Counted from the first letter of the stretch, positions 1 to 7,064 are shown. The stretch is DNA of 36,272 nt from an uncultured Gemmatimonadota bacterium (GCA_903894655.1 CAITQY010000171.1:1-36272), one strand, 5' to 3'. Notes: a model not told the origin generated them from the sequence alone. Translations and numbers: made by a program.

Positions 1-19
1 AACTGATCGATGCGCCCAT
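1..19 (-). CDS. 5' end of second glycosyltransferase (continues at 36272-35752)
   Basis: ATG at 19-17 begins MGASIS, which continues without a frame break into the minus-strand frame entering at 36272 (SIGRPTLP...). Together 19 + 521 nt make exactly 180 codons. AGGA lies about 10 nt upstream as a weak ribosome binding site. This assignment holds only if the two window ends are contiguous. See the entry at 35752-36272 for the function. Confidence 0.7.
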
Positions 20-579
20 GTGTGCGCGTCCTGTTCGGCGAGGTCTTGAAGTGCTGGGCAGTTTGTGGTGCTGACGTTCGGCTCGTGGTGCTCGATGCCC
101 GTGCCTTGTACGTCGACGATGCCGTGTGCTCGTTCAGCGTCGAGCCATAGTTGGTTGTCTCCGTACCACCACTGGTATCGCTCGTCGCACCGGATGCCGT
201 GGGTCAGGTTCAGGGCCCAGGCGCAGCCGACGAGTTCACCAGGTCGGCCGGGATGCGCGAGTGTGGCGCCGCTGTTCTCGAGCGCGTCGCGCATTCGCGT
301 GATGCTGTCGGGCGTGATGCTCACGTCGTCGTTGAGCACGGCGCCGTAGGTCGCGCCTTGTGCTGCGAGCGCGTCGAGGCCCGTGTTCCACCATCGGTGG
401 ATGTTGATGGGCGCGAGATCGACGATGAGCGTGGCATCGGTGCGCGTCCACGCGTCGGCATAGTCGGCGCTATTGGTGGTGATGATGATGTGGCTGGAGG
501 GTAGTGCGGCGTTGGTGATGATCGCGTCGAGGTAGTGGTCGCGCTGGCCGCGTGTCGGGATGACGATCCCGTAGCTCAC
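1..579 (-). CDS. GT-A fold glycosyltransferase-like protein (3' end runs past position 1)
   Basis: The start is GTG at 579-577, overlapping the TGA of the preceding gene (GTGA). The product begins SYGIVIPTRGQ, the usual first strand of family-2 glycosyltransferases, followed by a WWNTGL segment near residue 63 and LNDDV at 82-86, the place of the metal/nucleotide-sugar DxD motif. Late motifs include WWYGD and GIEHHEPN. No stop is reached before position 1. If the window is circular, the frame continues into 36272-36204 and stops there (TGA), giving about 215 residues and an 88-nt overlap with the next glycosyltransferase. The acceptor is unknown; virion proteins or DNA are possible. The family call is by motif only. 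Confidence 0.72.
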   Translation of the reverse strand, partial: MSYGIVIPTRGQRDHYLDAIITNAALPSSHIIITTNSADYADAWTRTDATLIVDLAPINIHRWWNTGLDALAAQGATYGAVLNDDVSITPDSITRMRDALENSGATLAHPGRPGELVGCAWALNLTHGIRCDERYQWWYGDNQLWLDAERAHGIVDVQGTGIEHHEPNVSTTNCPALQDLAEQDAHTWAHRSV

Positions 580-728
580 GCTGGTGCCAGGTTTAGCTGG
601 TCTAGTAACGCGTCGATCTTGTCGTCAAGGGTGGCGCGTTGCCCGTGGGTGCCGGGCTCGGCGGCCAGTCTCGCCTTCGTCTCGATCACGTGCGTGATGG
701 CTTCGAGGATGTCGTCGCGCGTGGTCAT
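576..728 (-). CDS. small hypothetical protein, first gene after the late-side promoter
   Basis: This is a 50-residue acidic, helical protein beginning MTTRDDILEAITHVIETKAR. ATG at 728-726 is preferred because GGGAG stands about 7 nt upstream; a TTG start further upstream (761) is possible but has no comparable site. The stop TGA overlaps the GTG of the glycosyltransferase, so the two are probably translated together. It is the first gene downstream of the promoter, operator and hairpin at 762-840. I do not recognise a family. Helix-rich sequence with the ending DKIDALLDQLNL suggests a small protein-binding or coiled protein, which is inference. Confidence 0.6.
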   Translation of the reverse strand: MTTRDDILEAITHVIETKARLAAEPGTHGQRATLDDKIDALLDQLNLAPA

Positions 729-761
729 CCGCGGCGCTCCCGTCTCTCCATTCAATGACAA

Positions 762-783
762 AGCCCCGCTCGGTGGCGGGGCT
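762..783 (-). terminator. GC-rich hairpin with short T run, terminator or attenuator
   Basis: AGCCCCGC (762-769) and GCGGGGCT (776-783) form a perfect 8-bp stem with a 6-nt loop. On the minus strand it is followed by TTTGTC, a short T-rich tail. It lies between the promoter at 812-840 and the gene at 576-728. It therefore could end upstream transcripts or act as a leader attenuator for the operon that follows. Confidence 0.5.
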
Positions 784-789
784 GGCGTT

Positions 790-804
790 GGTCGTATTAC
801 GACC
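790..804. promoter_or_regulatory. 15-bp palindromic operator at the predicted +1
   Basis: GGTCGTATTACGACC is a perfect palindrome (7-bp arms, one central base). It begins about 7 bp downstream of the -10 element at 817-812 on the minus strand, so a bound repressor would cover the start site. I saw no second full copy in the window. Confidence 0.5.
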
Positions 805-811
805 TATCACG

Positions 812-840
812 AGAGTATCCGCAGATTCACACACAGTCAA
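812..840 (-). promoter_or_regulatory. sigma70-type promoter facing the late operon
   Basis: On the minus strand TTGACT (840-835) and TACTCT (817-812) are separated by exactly 17 nt. This matches 5/6 and 4/6 consensus bases. Downstream come the palindrome 790-804, the hairpin 762-783 and then the run of minus-strand genes leading through the glycosyltransferases towards terminase. Confidence 0.55.
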
Positions 841-851
841 CCTGATCGCTC

Positions 852-1013
852 TCATCCCCGCACGTGACGCATTGGACAGGTCTCACATAAGGAAGTTGAC
901 GTGGTAATTGGATTTGGATTGCGCGACCGCCGCCACCAGCGCGGCTTGCCGCTCTTCGGACTCACGTCATAGATGGCTGGCCGGACATCAAGTGGCTCCA
1001 CTTGGTCGGCCAT
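852..1013 (-). CDS. small basic protein with a CxxC motif
   Basis: A 53-residue frame starts with ATG at 1013-1011, one base after the TAG of the upstream gene, and ends with TGA at 854-852. The product opens MADQVEPLDVRPAIYD, has a very basic centre (PRWWRRSRN) and ends with CETCPMRH. The two cysteines plus histidine could hold zinc or the protein could bind nucleic acid. There is no clear ribosome binding site, so expression would rely on coupling to the upstream gene. No family is recognised. The tight placement is the main argument that it is real. Confidence 0.5.
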   Translation of the reverse strand: MADQVEPLDVRPAIYDVSPKSGKPRWWRRSRNPNPITTSTSLCETCPMRHVRG

Positions 1014-1014
1014 G

Positions 1015-1824
1015 CTAGATCGCCCGCCGCTTCTCGCCCTCGATCACGTCGAGGACATCGCCCACGCGGTACAGCGGGACCGCGCCTAGGTTGCCAGCGC
1101 GGATGAGTCGGCCGCGACGTACCCAACCTTCAAGCCTCTTGCGGCTCACCGTCTCGCTGCCCGTCTCGCCGATGGCGCGCGTCATCTCCGAGAGCGTGAG
1201 CAGTGAGTCACCTGCCGCCTCTAGCCGGTTGCGTCGCCAGATGTAGACATCGCGCTCGGTGGAGCACACCGGGCACCGCAGGCTTGTCGAGCCCTCGGAG
1301 GCGTACAGTTCCTCGCCACACTCGCCGTCGTCGCCGTCGCACGTACCGGCGTACACGCGGTCGGCCGCGCGGTCGATGGCGGTGCGCGCCTGGCCGACGG
1401 CGAAGCCGACCTCGTCGATGGCTAGGTAGCCCTCAGGGTGCACCACGAGCCAGCCGTTCAGGTGCATGAGCGCCGCGGCCATGCCGACGACTGACGGCGA
1501 CGGGAGTGGAACGGCGGGGTGCGCGTCGAGCCCTTCCTTCACCCACGGCCAGAGCGTCATCGACAACAGCCGCGCGGCCTCTGATGCGTCCACGTTGTAC
1601 GGCAGCGGCGTCTCACTCGAGCGCGGCCCGTTGCTTGAGCCGCTCGCCGTCTGGCGCGACAACGTCGTGTCGAGCTCGGTCATGATGCTCGGGATGTCGC
1701 CCAGGTTGGTGTCGAATCGTCGCCAGCAGGCCGGGCACGCGGTCGAGTTGTCGCCGGTCGGCATCGGTCGGCCGCACTTATCGGCGGCGCAAGTCCGGGT
1801 CTTTGGCGGTTGATGTGGACTCAT
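1015..1824 (-). CDS. zinc-ribbon and helix-turn-helix DNA-binding protein
   Basis: This 269-residue protein has cysteine pairs at both an N-terminal knuckle (CAADKCGRP...CPACW, residues 12-33) and a second ribbon around residues 160-185 (CGDDGEC-type and CPVC). The C-terminal 60 residues (LLTLSEMTRAIGETGSETVSRKRLEGWVRRGRL) look like a MerR/excisionase-type winged helix. ATG at 1824 has CAGGAG 8 nt upstream. It follows the iteron-like array and the replication-type gene, so a role in replication control or early regulation is likely but inferred. Proteins with this zinc plus HTH plan are common in actinophages. Confidence 0.6.
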   Translation of the reverse strand: MSPHQPPKTRTCAADKCGRPMPTGDNSTACPACWRRFDTNLGDIPSIMTELDTTLSRQTASGSSNGPRSSETPLPYNVDASEAARLLSMTLWPWVKEGLDAHPAVPLPSPSVVGMAAALMHLNGWLVVHPEGYLAIDEVGFAVGQARTAIDRAADRVYAGTCDGDDGECGEELYASEGSTSLRCPVCSTERDVYIWRRNRLEAAGDSLLTLSEMTRAIGETGSETVSRKRLEGWVRRGRLIRAGNLGAVPLYRVGDVLDVIEGEKRRAI

Positions 1825-1888
1825 CGTGGTCGCTCCTGGGTGTTGTGAGGACTCAATCGGATGAAATCTTGGGCTTTCTCGCGCGGGT

Positions 1889-1917
1889 CATCTACCTGTG
1901 GATTCCGTCGGCGTTAA
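1889..1917 (-). promoter_or_regulatory. possible weak promoter for the 1015-1824 gene
   Basis: TTAACG (1917-1912) and TAGATG (1894-1889) stand 17 nt apart on the minus strand, upstream of the gene starting at 1824. The match to consensus is modest. A DnaA-box-like TGTGGATTC lies at 1897-1905 in the spacer. Confidence 0.3.
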
Positions 1918-1955
1918 CTACAGGTCTTCGTTAGTGCGTTCGTCCGTTCGTTCGT

Positions 1956-2024
1956 GCATATGCGGCGCGCATATGCGGCCCGCATGCGTCGCGCATATGC
2001 GACCCGCATATGCGACCCGCATGC
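1956..2024. repeat. iteron-like 13-bp tandem array, candidate replication origin
   Basis: Six units of the form GCATATGCGRCCC follow each other at 1956, 1969, 1982, 1993, 2006 and 2019. Spacing is 13 bp, except one unit of 11 bp that lacks AT; the last unit is cut to GCATGC. Each full unit contains the palindrome GCATATGC. A short CGTTCGT repeat (1938-1954) adjoins the array. The array starts directly after the stop of the replication-type gene at 2025. Helically phased iterons next to an initiator are a hallmark of origins, but they could also be a partition or regulator site. Confidence 0.6.
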
Positions 2025-2393
2025 TCAACGGCTCGCCTTGGGCGCTGGCGGGTCGTCGGGATGCCATCGTGCGAGTGCTGCTTTCTGTGCGTTCTTGCGG
2101 CGCTCGGCGTGCTCCATTCCGCTTTGCTGGTACTCGTTCCAGTCGTTGACTTCGTAGCCACCGGCCGTGTCGTGCCACAGTCCGACGCTCACGAGCTGGG
2201 TCGCCAGTCGCTTGTTGGCGTGGATGAATGGGAGAGCGCCGGCCGGGATGTAACCATCGGTTCCGTGCGTTCCCGAGTAGCCCAGGCCGCAGATATAGGC
2301 CACTACGGCGGCGTGATTCTTGTCCTCGATGAGGTGCAGCACCTTCGGATTAGTGGCGAATTGGGTGTCGAGTCGCACCCACGGGAGGCTCAT
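2025..2393 (-). CDS. winged-helix replication initiation-type protein
   Basis: This 122-residue protein starts with MSLPWVRLDTQFATNPKVLHL. That opening resembles the N-terminal domain of phage replication organiser proteins (the W-V-x-L-D-x-x-F-x-x-H/N-P-K pattern). The rest reads GYIPAGALPFIH...LVSVGLWHDTAGGYEVNDWNEYQ, the usual winged-helix with a 'W-x-Y' ending, then a basic tail (RRKNAQKAALARWH). ATG at 2393 overlaps the TGA of the upstream gene (ATGA). Its stop abuts the iteron array, which fits an initiator that binds there. There is no helicase-loading domain, so if it is the initiator a host or other phage partner is needed. Confidence 0.6.
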   Translation of the reverse strand: MSLPWVRLDTQFATNPKVLHLIEDKNHAAVVAYICGLGYSGTHGTDGYIPAGALPFIHANKRLATQLVSVGLWHDTAGGYEVNDWNEYQQSGMEHAERRKNAQKAALARWHPDDPPAPKASR

Positions 2394-3127
2394 GCGACAC
2401 CGTCCAGCAGTGACATCTGTGCGTCTCCAATGTTGAGTACTGATATGACCAGCCATGCTGTGCGGTGGCTGTTGAGGTTTCCGATGAGTAGCCGGGAGTC
2501 CGGGCCGAGGGACAGGCAGTTGTCGAGGTCAAGCGCGCCAGGAGCCTTCCTCATGCGCTCGTAACAGCCCCAGTCCCTCAGCATTAACCGGTGCTCGCCC
2601 TTGTCGTCGTCAAACACAAGGCGCGGCATGAATGGGAATCTCTTGGCGCCGTCGGCCGGCGGCAGTCCATCGGCGAACAGTTTGAGCTGAGGCGACTCGG
2701 GACTGTTCAGGTTCTGGTCATAGGTGACAGACGGCACGCCTTTCGGCGCTATCAGCGCGAGGCTGAGTCGTCGCTCGTTCGCCTCCTTGATGCTGCTCAC
2801 CCAAACCCTGTCGTCGTTGAGAGCGTCGCGCGTGTCCATTCCACGCACCTGGGCGTAGGTTGAGAACGCCGCATTGATGTCCTGGTGAGTCTCGGCCGAC
2901 CTGTCTCCTGCGAGTTTCCACGACTCGGGACGTGAGTCCTTCGGGTTGCGCTCAAGAGGCACTTGACTGACGCTCCACCTCTTTGGTGAGGCGTATCGAG
3001 CCAGTGGGTAAATGCGTATGAGTGACCGCAATTCGGTGGAGTATCCAGCCGAGCACACGAACACGCGACCGTCCGACTGCGGCTCGGGCACCGTCTTGCC
3101 CAGCATGATGAAATCGTCACAGATCAT
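2390..3127 (-). CDS. conserved-looking phage protein of unknown function
   Basis: This protein of 245 residues starts MICDDFIMLGKTVPEPQSDGR. ATG at 3127 is chosen over the ATG at 3130 because GAGG sits 6 nt before it. The text resembles a family I have seen in actinophage DNA-metabolism modules (CSAGYSTELRSLIRIYPLAR, then VPLERNPKDSRPESWKLAGDR), but I know no activity. There are no transmembrane segments, and the acidic and arginine-rich stretches suggest a soluble protein. It overlaps both neighbours (11 nt upstream, 4 nt downstream), placing it in the replication operon between the DUF4326 fusion and the winged-helix protein. Confidence 0.55.
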   Translation of the reverse strand: MICDDFIMLGKTVPEPQSDGRVFVCSAGYSTELRSLIRIYPLARYASPKRWSVSQVPLERNPKDSRPESWKLAGDRSAETHQDINAAFSTYAQVRGMDTRDALNDDRVWVSSIKEANERRLSLALIAPKGVPSVTYDQNLNSPESPQLKLFADGLPPADGAKRFPFMPRLVFDDDKGEHRLMLRDWGCYERMRKAPGALDLDNCLSLGPDSRLLIGNLNSHRTAWLVISVLNIGDAQMSLLDGVA

Positions 3128-3923
3128 CATCGGCCTCGACAGCTTCCTTGAGCACGTCGCCATGGCAAGGCAACGGAGCGCACCAGCACCCGAGCGCCCG
3201 GCCGTGCAGCTCGCCGATCCGATTGAGTAGCGAGGGCTTGTTTGGCAGATAGTGGTCACGGTACGACGCGATCACTTGGTCGCGCGTTCCGTCATCGTTA
3301 AGGACGAAAGGGTTGCCCCACGGAGTATTCCTGTCGATCCGTGTCACGTACCCTGCCCGATCAAGTGCAGTGGCGACTGGGTCGCGCAGGTTAATAACGA
3401 TGGTGTGACCGGCGTCAAGCTGGTCAATGATGTCGTCAACCTCGGTGCGCGTCGCGGGGTCGGCCAGCAGGTTGTCGGCTAGGCGGGCCAGTTCTTGGCG
3501 CTGACGTTCCGCGCGTACTCGGGTTTGCATGGCGCGAGCAGCTGTCTCGTGAATGCTTCTGGCGCTAAGCCCAACCTCGGCCGCCTCTCGCAGTACTTCG
3601 GCCGCGAACTCGGGGCCGTGTTCCTTGCGGGTTGATGCAATGGCGCGGGCTTGGCCCTCGTTGGTGATGGGACCAATTGGTCCCAACTCGGTAACAACCT
3701 CTGCCGCTTCAACTAGTCGGTTCGCGTGGCGCTTTGAGAACCCCCACCGCTCGCGGCAGTAATCCTCAAACGTTTCGTAAGTCGCCCGGTACAGCCTGCC
3801 GTCGCGGATGCTGGCGAGCGCGGTGCCCACGTCCACGAACGTGGCGAGCCCTCGCTCGATGACGGTCTCGCACTGACCCAACTCTGCTATCTCGTCTCGC
3901 GTTATCTTTGCCACCTCTGCCAT
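3117..3923 (-). CDS. ParB-like/DNA-binding N-terminus fused to a DUF4326 domain
   Basis: The product has 268 residues. The N-terminal half contains YETFEDYCRERWGFSKRHANR (about residues 45-65) followed by a helical, charged stretch, as in phage and plasmid ParB/KorB-like or DUF3102-like proteins. The last 100 residues hold the DUF4326 signature: WGNPF, a GxCWCAPLPCHGDVL ending and a Y-x-x-x-L segment between them. DUF4326 is a small domain of unknown function. ATG at 3923 has AAGGA upstream. A 12-bp-stem hairpin separates it from SSB. The combination suggests DNA or nucleotide binding within the replication module; the fusion is unusual to me. Confidence 0.6.
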   Translation of the reverse strand: MAEVAKITRDEIAELGQCETVIERGLATFVDVGTALASIRDGRLYRATYETFEDYCRERWGFSKRHANRLVEAAEVVTELGPIGPITNEGQARAIASTRKEHGPEFAAEVLREAAEVGLSARSIHETAARAMQTRVRAERQRQELARLADNLLADPATRTEVDDIIDQLDAGHTIVINLRDPVATALDRAGYVTRIDRNTPWGNPFVLNDDGTRDQVIASYRDHYLPNKPSLLNRIGELHGRALGCWCAPLPCHGDVLKEAVEADDDL

Positions 3924-3958
3924 GATCACGCTGTCCTTCTCTCGTCTGGGTTGGATGG

Positions 3959-3999
3959 CACCGGCCCGCCGTCTGCTTGGCGGTAGTGGCGGGCCGGTG
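3959..3999 (-). terminator. 12-bp perfect stem-loop between SSB and the DUF4326 gene
   Basis: CACCGGCCCGCC (3959-3970) pairs perfectly with GGCGGGCCGGTG (3988-3999), with a 17-nt loop. No T run follows on either strand. It could attenuate transcription after the recombination genes or protect the mRNA end. Confidence 0.45.
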
Positions 4000-4006
4000 C
4001 GCGGAT

Positions 4007-4423
4007 CTAGAACGGTGCCTGTGTCGCCCACGGGTCGACCGCGGGCTCGCTCTCGCCGAAGCCCTTCGCCGACTCCGTCCACTGCGACGACTGGCCGCCC
4101 TTGGCTCGACGGCCGAACGTGTCGGCAATGACGGCTTTGCGGCTGCGCTTCTCACCGGCCGGTGTCTCCCAGTGCTCATCGCGCACGCGCCCGACGATGA
4201 CGACGCGGTCGCCCTTGTGGAGCTGCGTGGCGGCGTCGTCGGCGGCGAGCCCGAACAGCGTCACGTCCCACCAGGTTGTGTCAACGTCTTCCCACGTGCC
4301 CGACTCGGTGCGCTTGCGGCCATTGGTGACCACCGACAGTCGCGTGAGCGTCTTCCCGTTGCTTGTAGTCTTGAGCTCGGGGTCCTGCCCGAGGCGTCCG
4401 TCTAGCGTGATGGGTGCGCTCAT
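4007..4423 (-). CDS. ssb: single-stranded DNA-binding protein
   Basis: This is a 138-residue SSB. It opens ITLDGRLGQDPELKTTSNGK and contains TTWWDVTLFG and LHKGDRVVIVGRVRDEHWE, the OB-fold core of bacterial SSB (residues 5-100). A short linker follows, ending PWATQAPF, close to the acidic-hydrophobic SSB tail that recruits partners. It would coat ssDNA during replication and annealing. The ATG overlaps the TGA of the RecT-like gene upstream, so the annealing protein and SSB are co-translated. The fold call is firm. Confidence 0.93.
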   Translation of the reverse strand: MSAPITLDGRLGQDPELKTTSNGKTLTRLSVVTNGRKRTESGTWEDVDTTWWDVTLFGLAADDAATQLHKGDRVVIVGRVRDEHWETPAGEKRSRKAVIADTFGRRAKGGQSSQWTESAKGFGESEPAVDPWATQAPF

Positions 4424-5283
4424 CCGTCCAGCTCCTTCTTGAGTGTGTCGATGATGTGGGACGCCTCGCTCTTCGTGAGGTCGTTCGTCGTCTCAATTGG
4501 TCGGCCGATGAGACGGCCGAGCATCGTGTGCCCGGCGCCACGGTCTTTGATTCCCATCCCGTTGAGCGCGGCGTGCAGCGCCTTGAGTTGTGCGGGCGTG
4601 ATGGGGTCGCCGTCGGGCTTGGGTTTCGCTGGCGGCTCGTCGTCGATGACTTCGGCGTCGACGATGTCGGGCTCGACCTCGACGCGCGCGGGCTCGTCGA
4701 AGTCGGGCTCGGATACGGTGGGCCGCTCGGCCGCGGGCACCGTGCTCGTGACCGCACGGGTGCGTACCGCCGTGGTGCGCTGCGCTGTCGTCGGCGCTAC
4801 GGGCTCATCGGCGCCCATCTCTTCTGCCGTGTACTGGACGCCAGCGAGAATCTCCGAGCACGCGTTGCGCGCGCACTCACTGATTGCCCTGGCCTTGAGC
4901 ATGGCGTCTGGGTACTTCGCCCACGTCGGATTGCTGAGCAGCCCGGCGGTCTTGGCGCGGTCGATTGTCCATATGGACGTGAACTCAAAGTCGGGATCGT
5001 CGTTGCGGATGATCGTGCACTCGGCGCGCTTGTCGTTGCCGCTCACGCGCAGGATGTGGCCGGCGCGCCTGACGAGCCCGGCCATGAGTGCGGCGCTCGC
5101 GGTCGGCTTGCCCTTGATAACGGTTATGCCTTGTATGGCGGCCATCGGCGCGAGGTCGAGCGCCTTCCCGTACTCGATGGCGACGAGCACGTTGGCGGGC
5201 TTGCCGCGGTACTCCTGCGGGAGCAGGTCAGACGCTGCGAGGGCTTTGGAGTAGTCGACGAGTGCTGGCAGGTTGTCACTCAT
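4420..5283 (-). CDS. RecT-like single-strand annealing protein
   Basis: This protein has 287 residues. The core (residues 1-150) carries YGKALDLAPMAAIQGITVIKG, then SAALMAGLVRRAGH, and YPDAMLKARAISECARNACSEILAG. These are features of the RecT/Redbeta-related annealing proteins of actinophages. A long acidic proline-rich linker (about 150-215) leads to a C-terminal helical domain with LTKSEASHIIDTL, a motif also seen in the small protein at 13576-13788. It lies between a RecB-like exonuclease and SSB, the usual two-component recombination cassette. The 3-prime exonuclease partner is translationally coupled. Exact subfamily is uncertain. Confidence 0.75.
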   Translation of the reverse strand: MSDNLPALVDYSKALAASDLLPQEYRGKPANVLVAIEYGKALDLAPMAAIQGITVIKGKPTASAALMAGLVRRAGHILRVSGNDKRAECTIIRNDDPDFEFTSIWTIDRAKTAGLLSNPTWAKYPDAMLKARAISECARNACSEILAGVQYTAEEMGADEPVAPTTAQRTTAVRTRAVTSTVPAAERPTVSEPDFDEPARVEVEPDIVDAEVIDDEPPAKPKPDGDPITPAQLKALHAALNGMGIKDRGAGHTMLGRLIGRPIETTNDLTKSEASHIIDTLKKELDG

Positions 5284-6050
5284 GCGGGCACCGCCGTCAG
5301 TGCCTCGCCGACGTAGGCCGCATTCGTCTCGGCCTCTTTAGCCACGACGGCGATGTGCCGGAACGCCTTGAGCACGGCCTCGTCGGCCTGCATCGGGATC
5401 ACGGCCCAGCCGGTGCCCGTGATGTGGATAACCGCGCATCGGTCGATGTCGATCATGGGCTGCTCAAGGCCGTCAGCGTCGACGTAGTGCGTCGCGTAGC
5501 GATAAGCGGCCAACTGGTAGGCCGTGTCGGCGTATACGCCTCTTCCCGTTTTCACGTCCAGCAGCCAAGTCTCGCCGCCGATGGACGCCACGAGGTCAAG
5601 GCTTCCCGCGTACCCGTACTCGCAGTGATAGACGACCGCCTCGATGAGCAGCGGTTGCGGGTTGAAAGCGTCGAGAAACTCGACGTAGTGCGCGACGTGG
5701 TCGGCGAGTTCGGCCGGCACGTCGACAGGCTCACCGCGCACCAGCCGCTCGGCCAAGTGGTGCACTTCGGTGCCACGCTTGGCGGCAGCGTCGCGCTCTT
5801 TGTATGGCGCGCCCTTGAGCGTCGTGAGCATGTCGGTGGGCTTCATGTCGGCGAGCTCTTCGCGGTTGTTGACCGCGTACTCGGCGACGGCCTTGATGCC
5901 CCACGGCAGCAGTGCGGGCTTAGGCATTCCCTTGCCTAGGATCGTGGTCACGCCCGGCACCTTCTGGCCGGTGATGTCCTCGTAGTGGTGCGTTGGCTTG
6001 CCTCGGTAGGTGGTGTTGACCCTGCGAATCGGCCCCTTGAATACGGTCAT
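5280..6050 (-). CDS. RecB/Cas4-like PD-(D/E)XK exonuclease
   Basis: This protein has 256 residues. The nuclease core shows RGTEVHHLAE (His near 97), a conserved Glu-containing strand (LLIEAVVYH, about 135-143), YAGSLDLVA (Asp152), LLDVKTG (D165-x-K167) and QLAAYRYA (motif III-type Gln179/Tyr183). This is the full set of motifs in RecB-type nucleases. It would resect double-stranded ends and hand ssDNA to the RecT-like protein, whose ATG overlaps its TGA. No helicase domain is present. Substrate polarity cannot be read from sequence. Confidence 0.85.
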   Translation of the reverse strand: MTVFKGPIRRVNTTYRGKPTHHYEDITGQKVPGVTTILGKGMPKPALLPWGIKAVAEYAVNNREELADMKPTDMLTTLKGAPYKERDAAAKRGTEVHHLAERLVRGEPVDVPAELADHVAHYVEFLDAFNPQPLLIEAVVYHCEYGYAGSLDLVASIGGETWLLDVKTGRGVYADTAYQLAAYRYATHYVDADGLEQPMIDIDRCAVIHITGTGWAVIPMQADEAVLKAFRHIAVVAKEAETNAAYVGEALTAVPA

Positions 6051-6319
6051 CTCTTACCTTTCTGTTCGTTGTTGTGGAGTGTGTTGAGGTAGTTGCGGCG
6101 CTCGGCGGTGATGTCGTCGGGCTCCTGCGGTATCGCGGCGAGCAATGCGCGAGCGACCTCGCGGGTCCACTCGCCGTCGTTGCCGCGGTTGTCGAGTCGC
6201 GTCCAGCACGACGGGCAGCACGCGAGCCCGTCGTCGGCGATCTGCTCGCGGCGGTTGAGTCGTGAGATGTAGCGCAGTCGCGCAGACCATGAGAGGCGGT
6301 CCCAGTCCTGCGGCGTCAT
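6047..6319 (-). CDS. small CxxC protein of the early operon
   Basis: This 90-residue protein starts MTPQDWDRLSWSARLRYISR, with ATG at 6319 overlapping the TGA of the upstream gene (ATGA). A single CCPSCW knuckle sits near residue 35; the rest is helical and charged, ending EQKGKR. The gene overlaps the exonuclease start by 4 nt. It is one of several tiny cysteine-pair proteins in a row (6047-7368). I do not recognise the family; a DNA-binding helper or zinc-stabilised adaptor is possible but speculative. Confidence 0.6.
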   Translation of the reverse strand: MTPQDWDRLSWSARLRYISRLNRREQIADDGLACCPSCWTRLDNRGNDGEWTREVARALLAAIPQEPDDITAERRNYLNTLHNNEQKGKR

Positions 6320-6711
6320 GGCGCGCACCAGTCGCAGAGCGTGCGGCCTTGCTCGCCGTATCGCACGATCTCGGCCTGACATCCGGCGCACGGCCCGTTC
6401 TGCTGCTCGCGTCGAGGTCGTGTGACAGGTAGCGGCGGCGGCGCGTCGGGCTCGCCGATGGGTACGGGCCCGGTGAGCCGGTAGCGCGGGACCATCTTGC
6501 CGACGTTGCGCCCAGCGGTGTCGGTGCTCCGCACGTGGTCAAACTCGACGAGTACGCCGTCCTGGCGTAGTCGCCGGTAGGTGAGCCCGATCTGCTTCGG
6601 TACCACCCATGCCGGGATAAGTGGCCGCACGTCGTTGGGATTCACTAGGCCGTCGTGCGCGGCGCGAGCGATGGCGGTGCGGATCGCGTGGTCGTAGTGG
6701 CGCGGCGTCAC
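6316..6711 (-). CDS. winged-helix-like protein with C-terminal zinc ribbon
   Basis: This protein of 131 residues uses GTG at 6711, overlapping the TGA of the WhiB-like gene (GTGA). The first 85 residues (HYDHAIRTAIARAAHDGLVNPNDV ... LTYRRLRQDGVLVEF) look like a small winged helix. The tail CAGCQAEI...CDWC forms a four-cysteine ribbon at the C-terminus, after a proline-rich linker. A DNA-binding role is inferred. It belongs to the same compact operon as WhiB and the exonuclease. Confidence 0.6.
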   Translation of the reverse strand: MTPRHYDHAIRTAIARAAHDGLVNPNDVRPLIPAWVVPKQIGLTYRRLRQDGVLVEFDHVRSTDTAGRNVGKMVPRYRLTGPVPIGEPDAPPPLPVTRPRREQQNGPCAGCQAEIVRYGEQGRTLCDWCAP

Positions 6712-7064
6712 TTGACCCGCCTCCCGTTGCGCCAGGCGACGCCACCGGCGACGCCGTCGAAGCCTTCGCGCGGGCGCACCTGGTCGATGCACCAGTCCTT
6801 GACGGTGCACGGCTCGCACACCTTCAGCGCCTCGGCGATGTACGTGACCGTGGTGAACACGCGCGGGTCGTGGCCCTCGCACGCGGGCGTGTCGACGGGC
6901 GCGGCCTGCCTCGCCCTGGGCACCTTCTTGCTCACCGGCCGGTAGCCCTTGTCTCGGCGCGCCAACTCGCGGCGCACCTCAACCTGCTCGGCGTGCGTGA
7001 GCGTGATGAAGTCGACGGACCCCTCGAAGAATCGGGCGACGGCCACGTTGTCGAGGCTGCTCAC
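6708..7064 (-). CDS. whiB: WhiB-family iron-sulfur transcription regulator
   Basis: This protein has 118 residues. Cysteines at 62, 83, 86 and 92 follow the WhiB spacing C-x(n)-C-x2-C-x5-C, and a GVAGGVAW turn followed by basic RNGRR completes the family signature (WhiB usually has G-V/I-W-G-G). An N-terminal extension of about 55 residues is basic and helical. WhiB proteins carry a 4Fe-4S cluster and bind the host sigma factor region 4; they are restricted to Actinobacteria and their phages. It could redirect host transcription, as phage WhiB proteins are known to do. GTG start overlaps the upstream TGA. Confidence 0.85.
   Translation of the reverse strand: MSSLDNVAVARFFEGSVDFITLTHAEQVEVRRELARRDKGYRPVSKKVPRARQAAPVDTPACEGHDPRVFTTVTYIAEALKVCEPCTVKDWCIDQVRPREGFDGVAGGVAWRNGRRVK

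Noticed and set aside
1918..2178. Minus-strand frames across the repeat array
   Set aside because: Their products simply translate the iteron units (repeated Arg/His/Ala) and overlap a clear replication-type gene in another frame.
2390..3259. A longer N-terminus for the 2390-3127 protein
   Set aside because: The extra 44 residues are the shadow of the DUF4326 end; GAGG 6 nt before ATG 3127 and the usual short overlap favour the later start.
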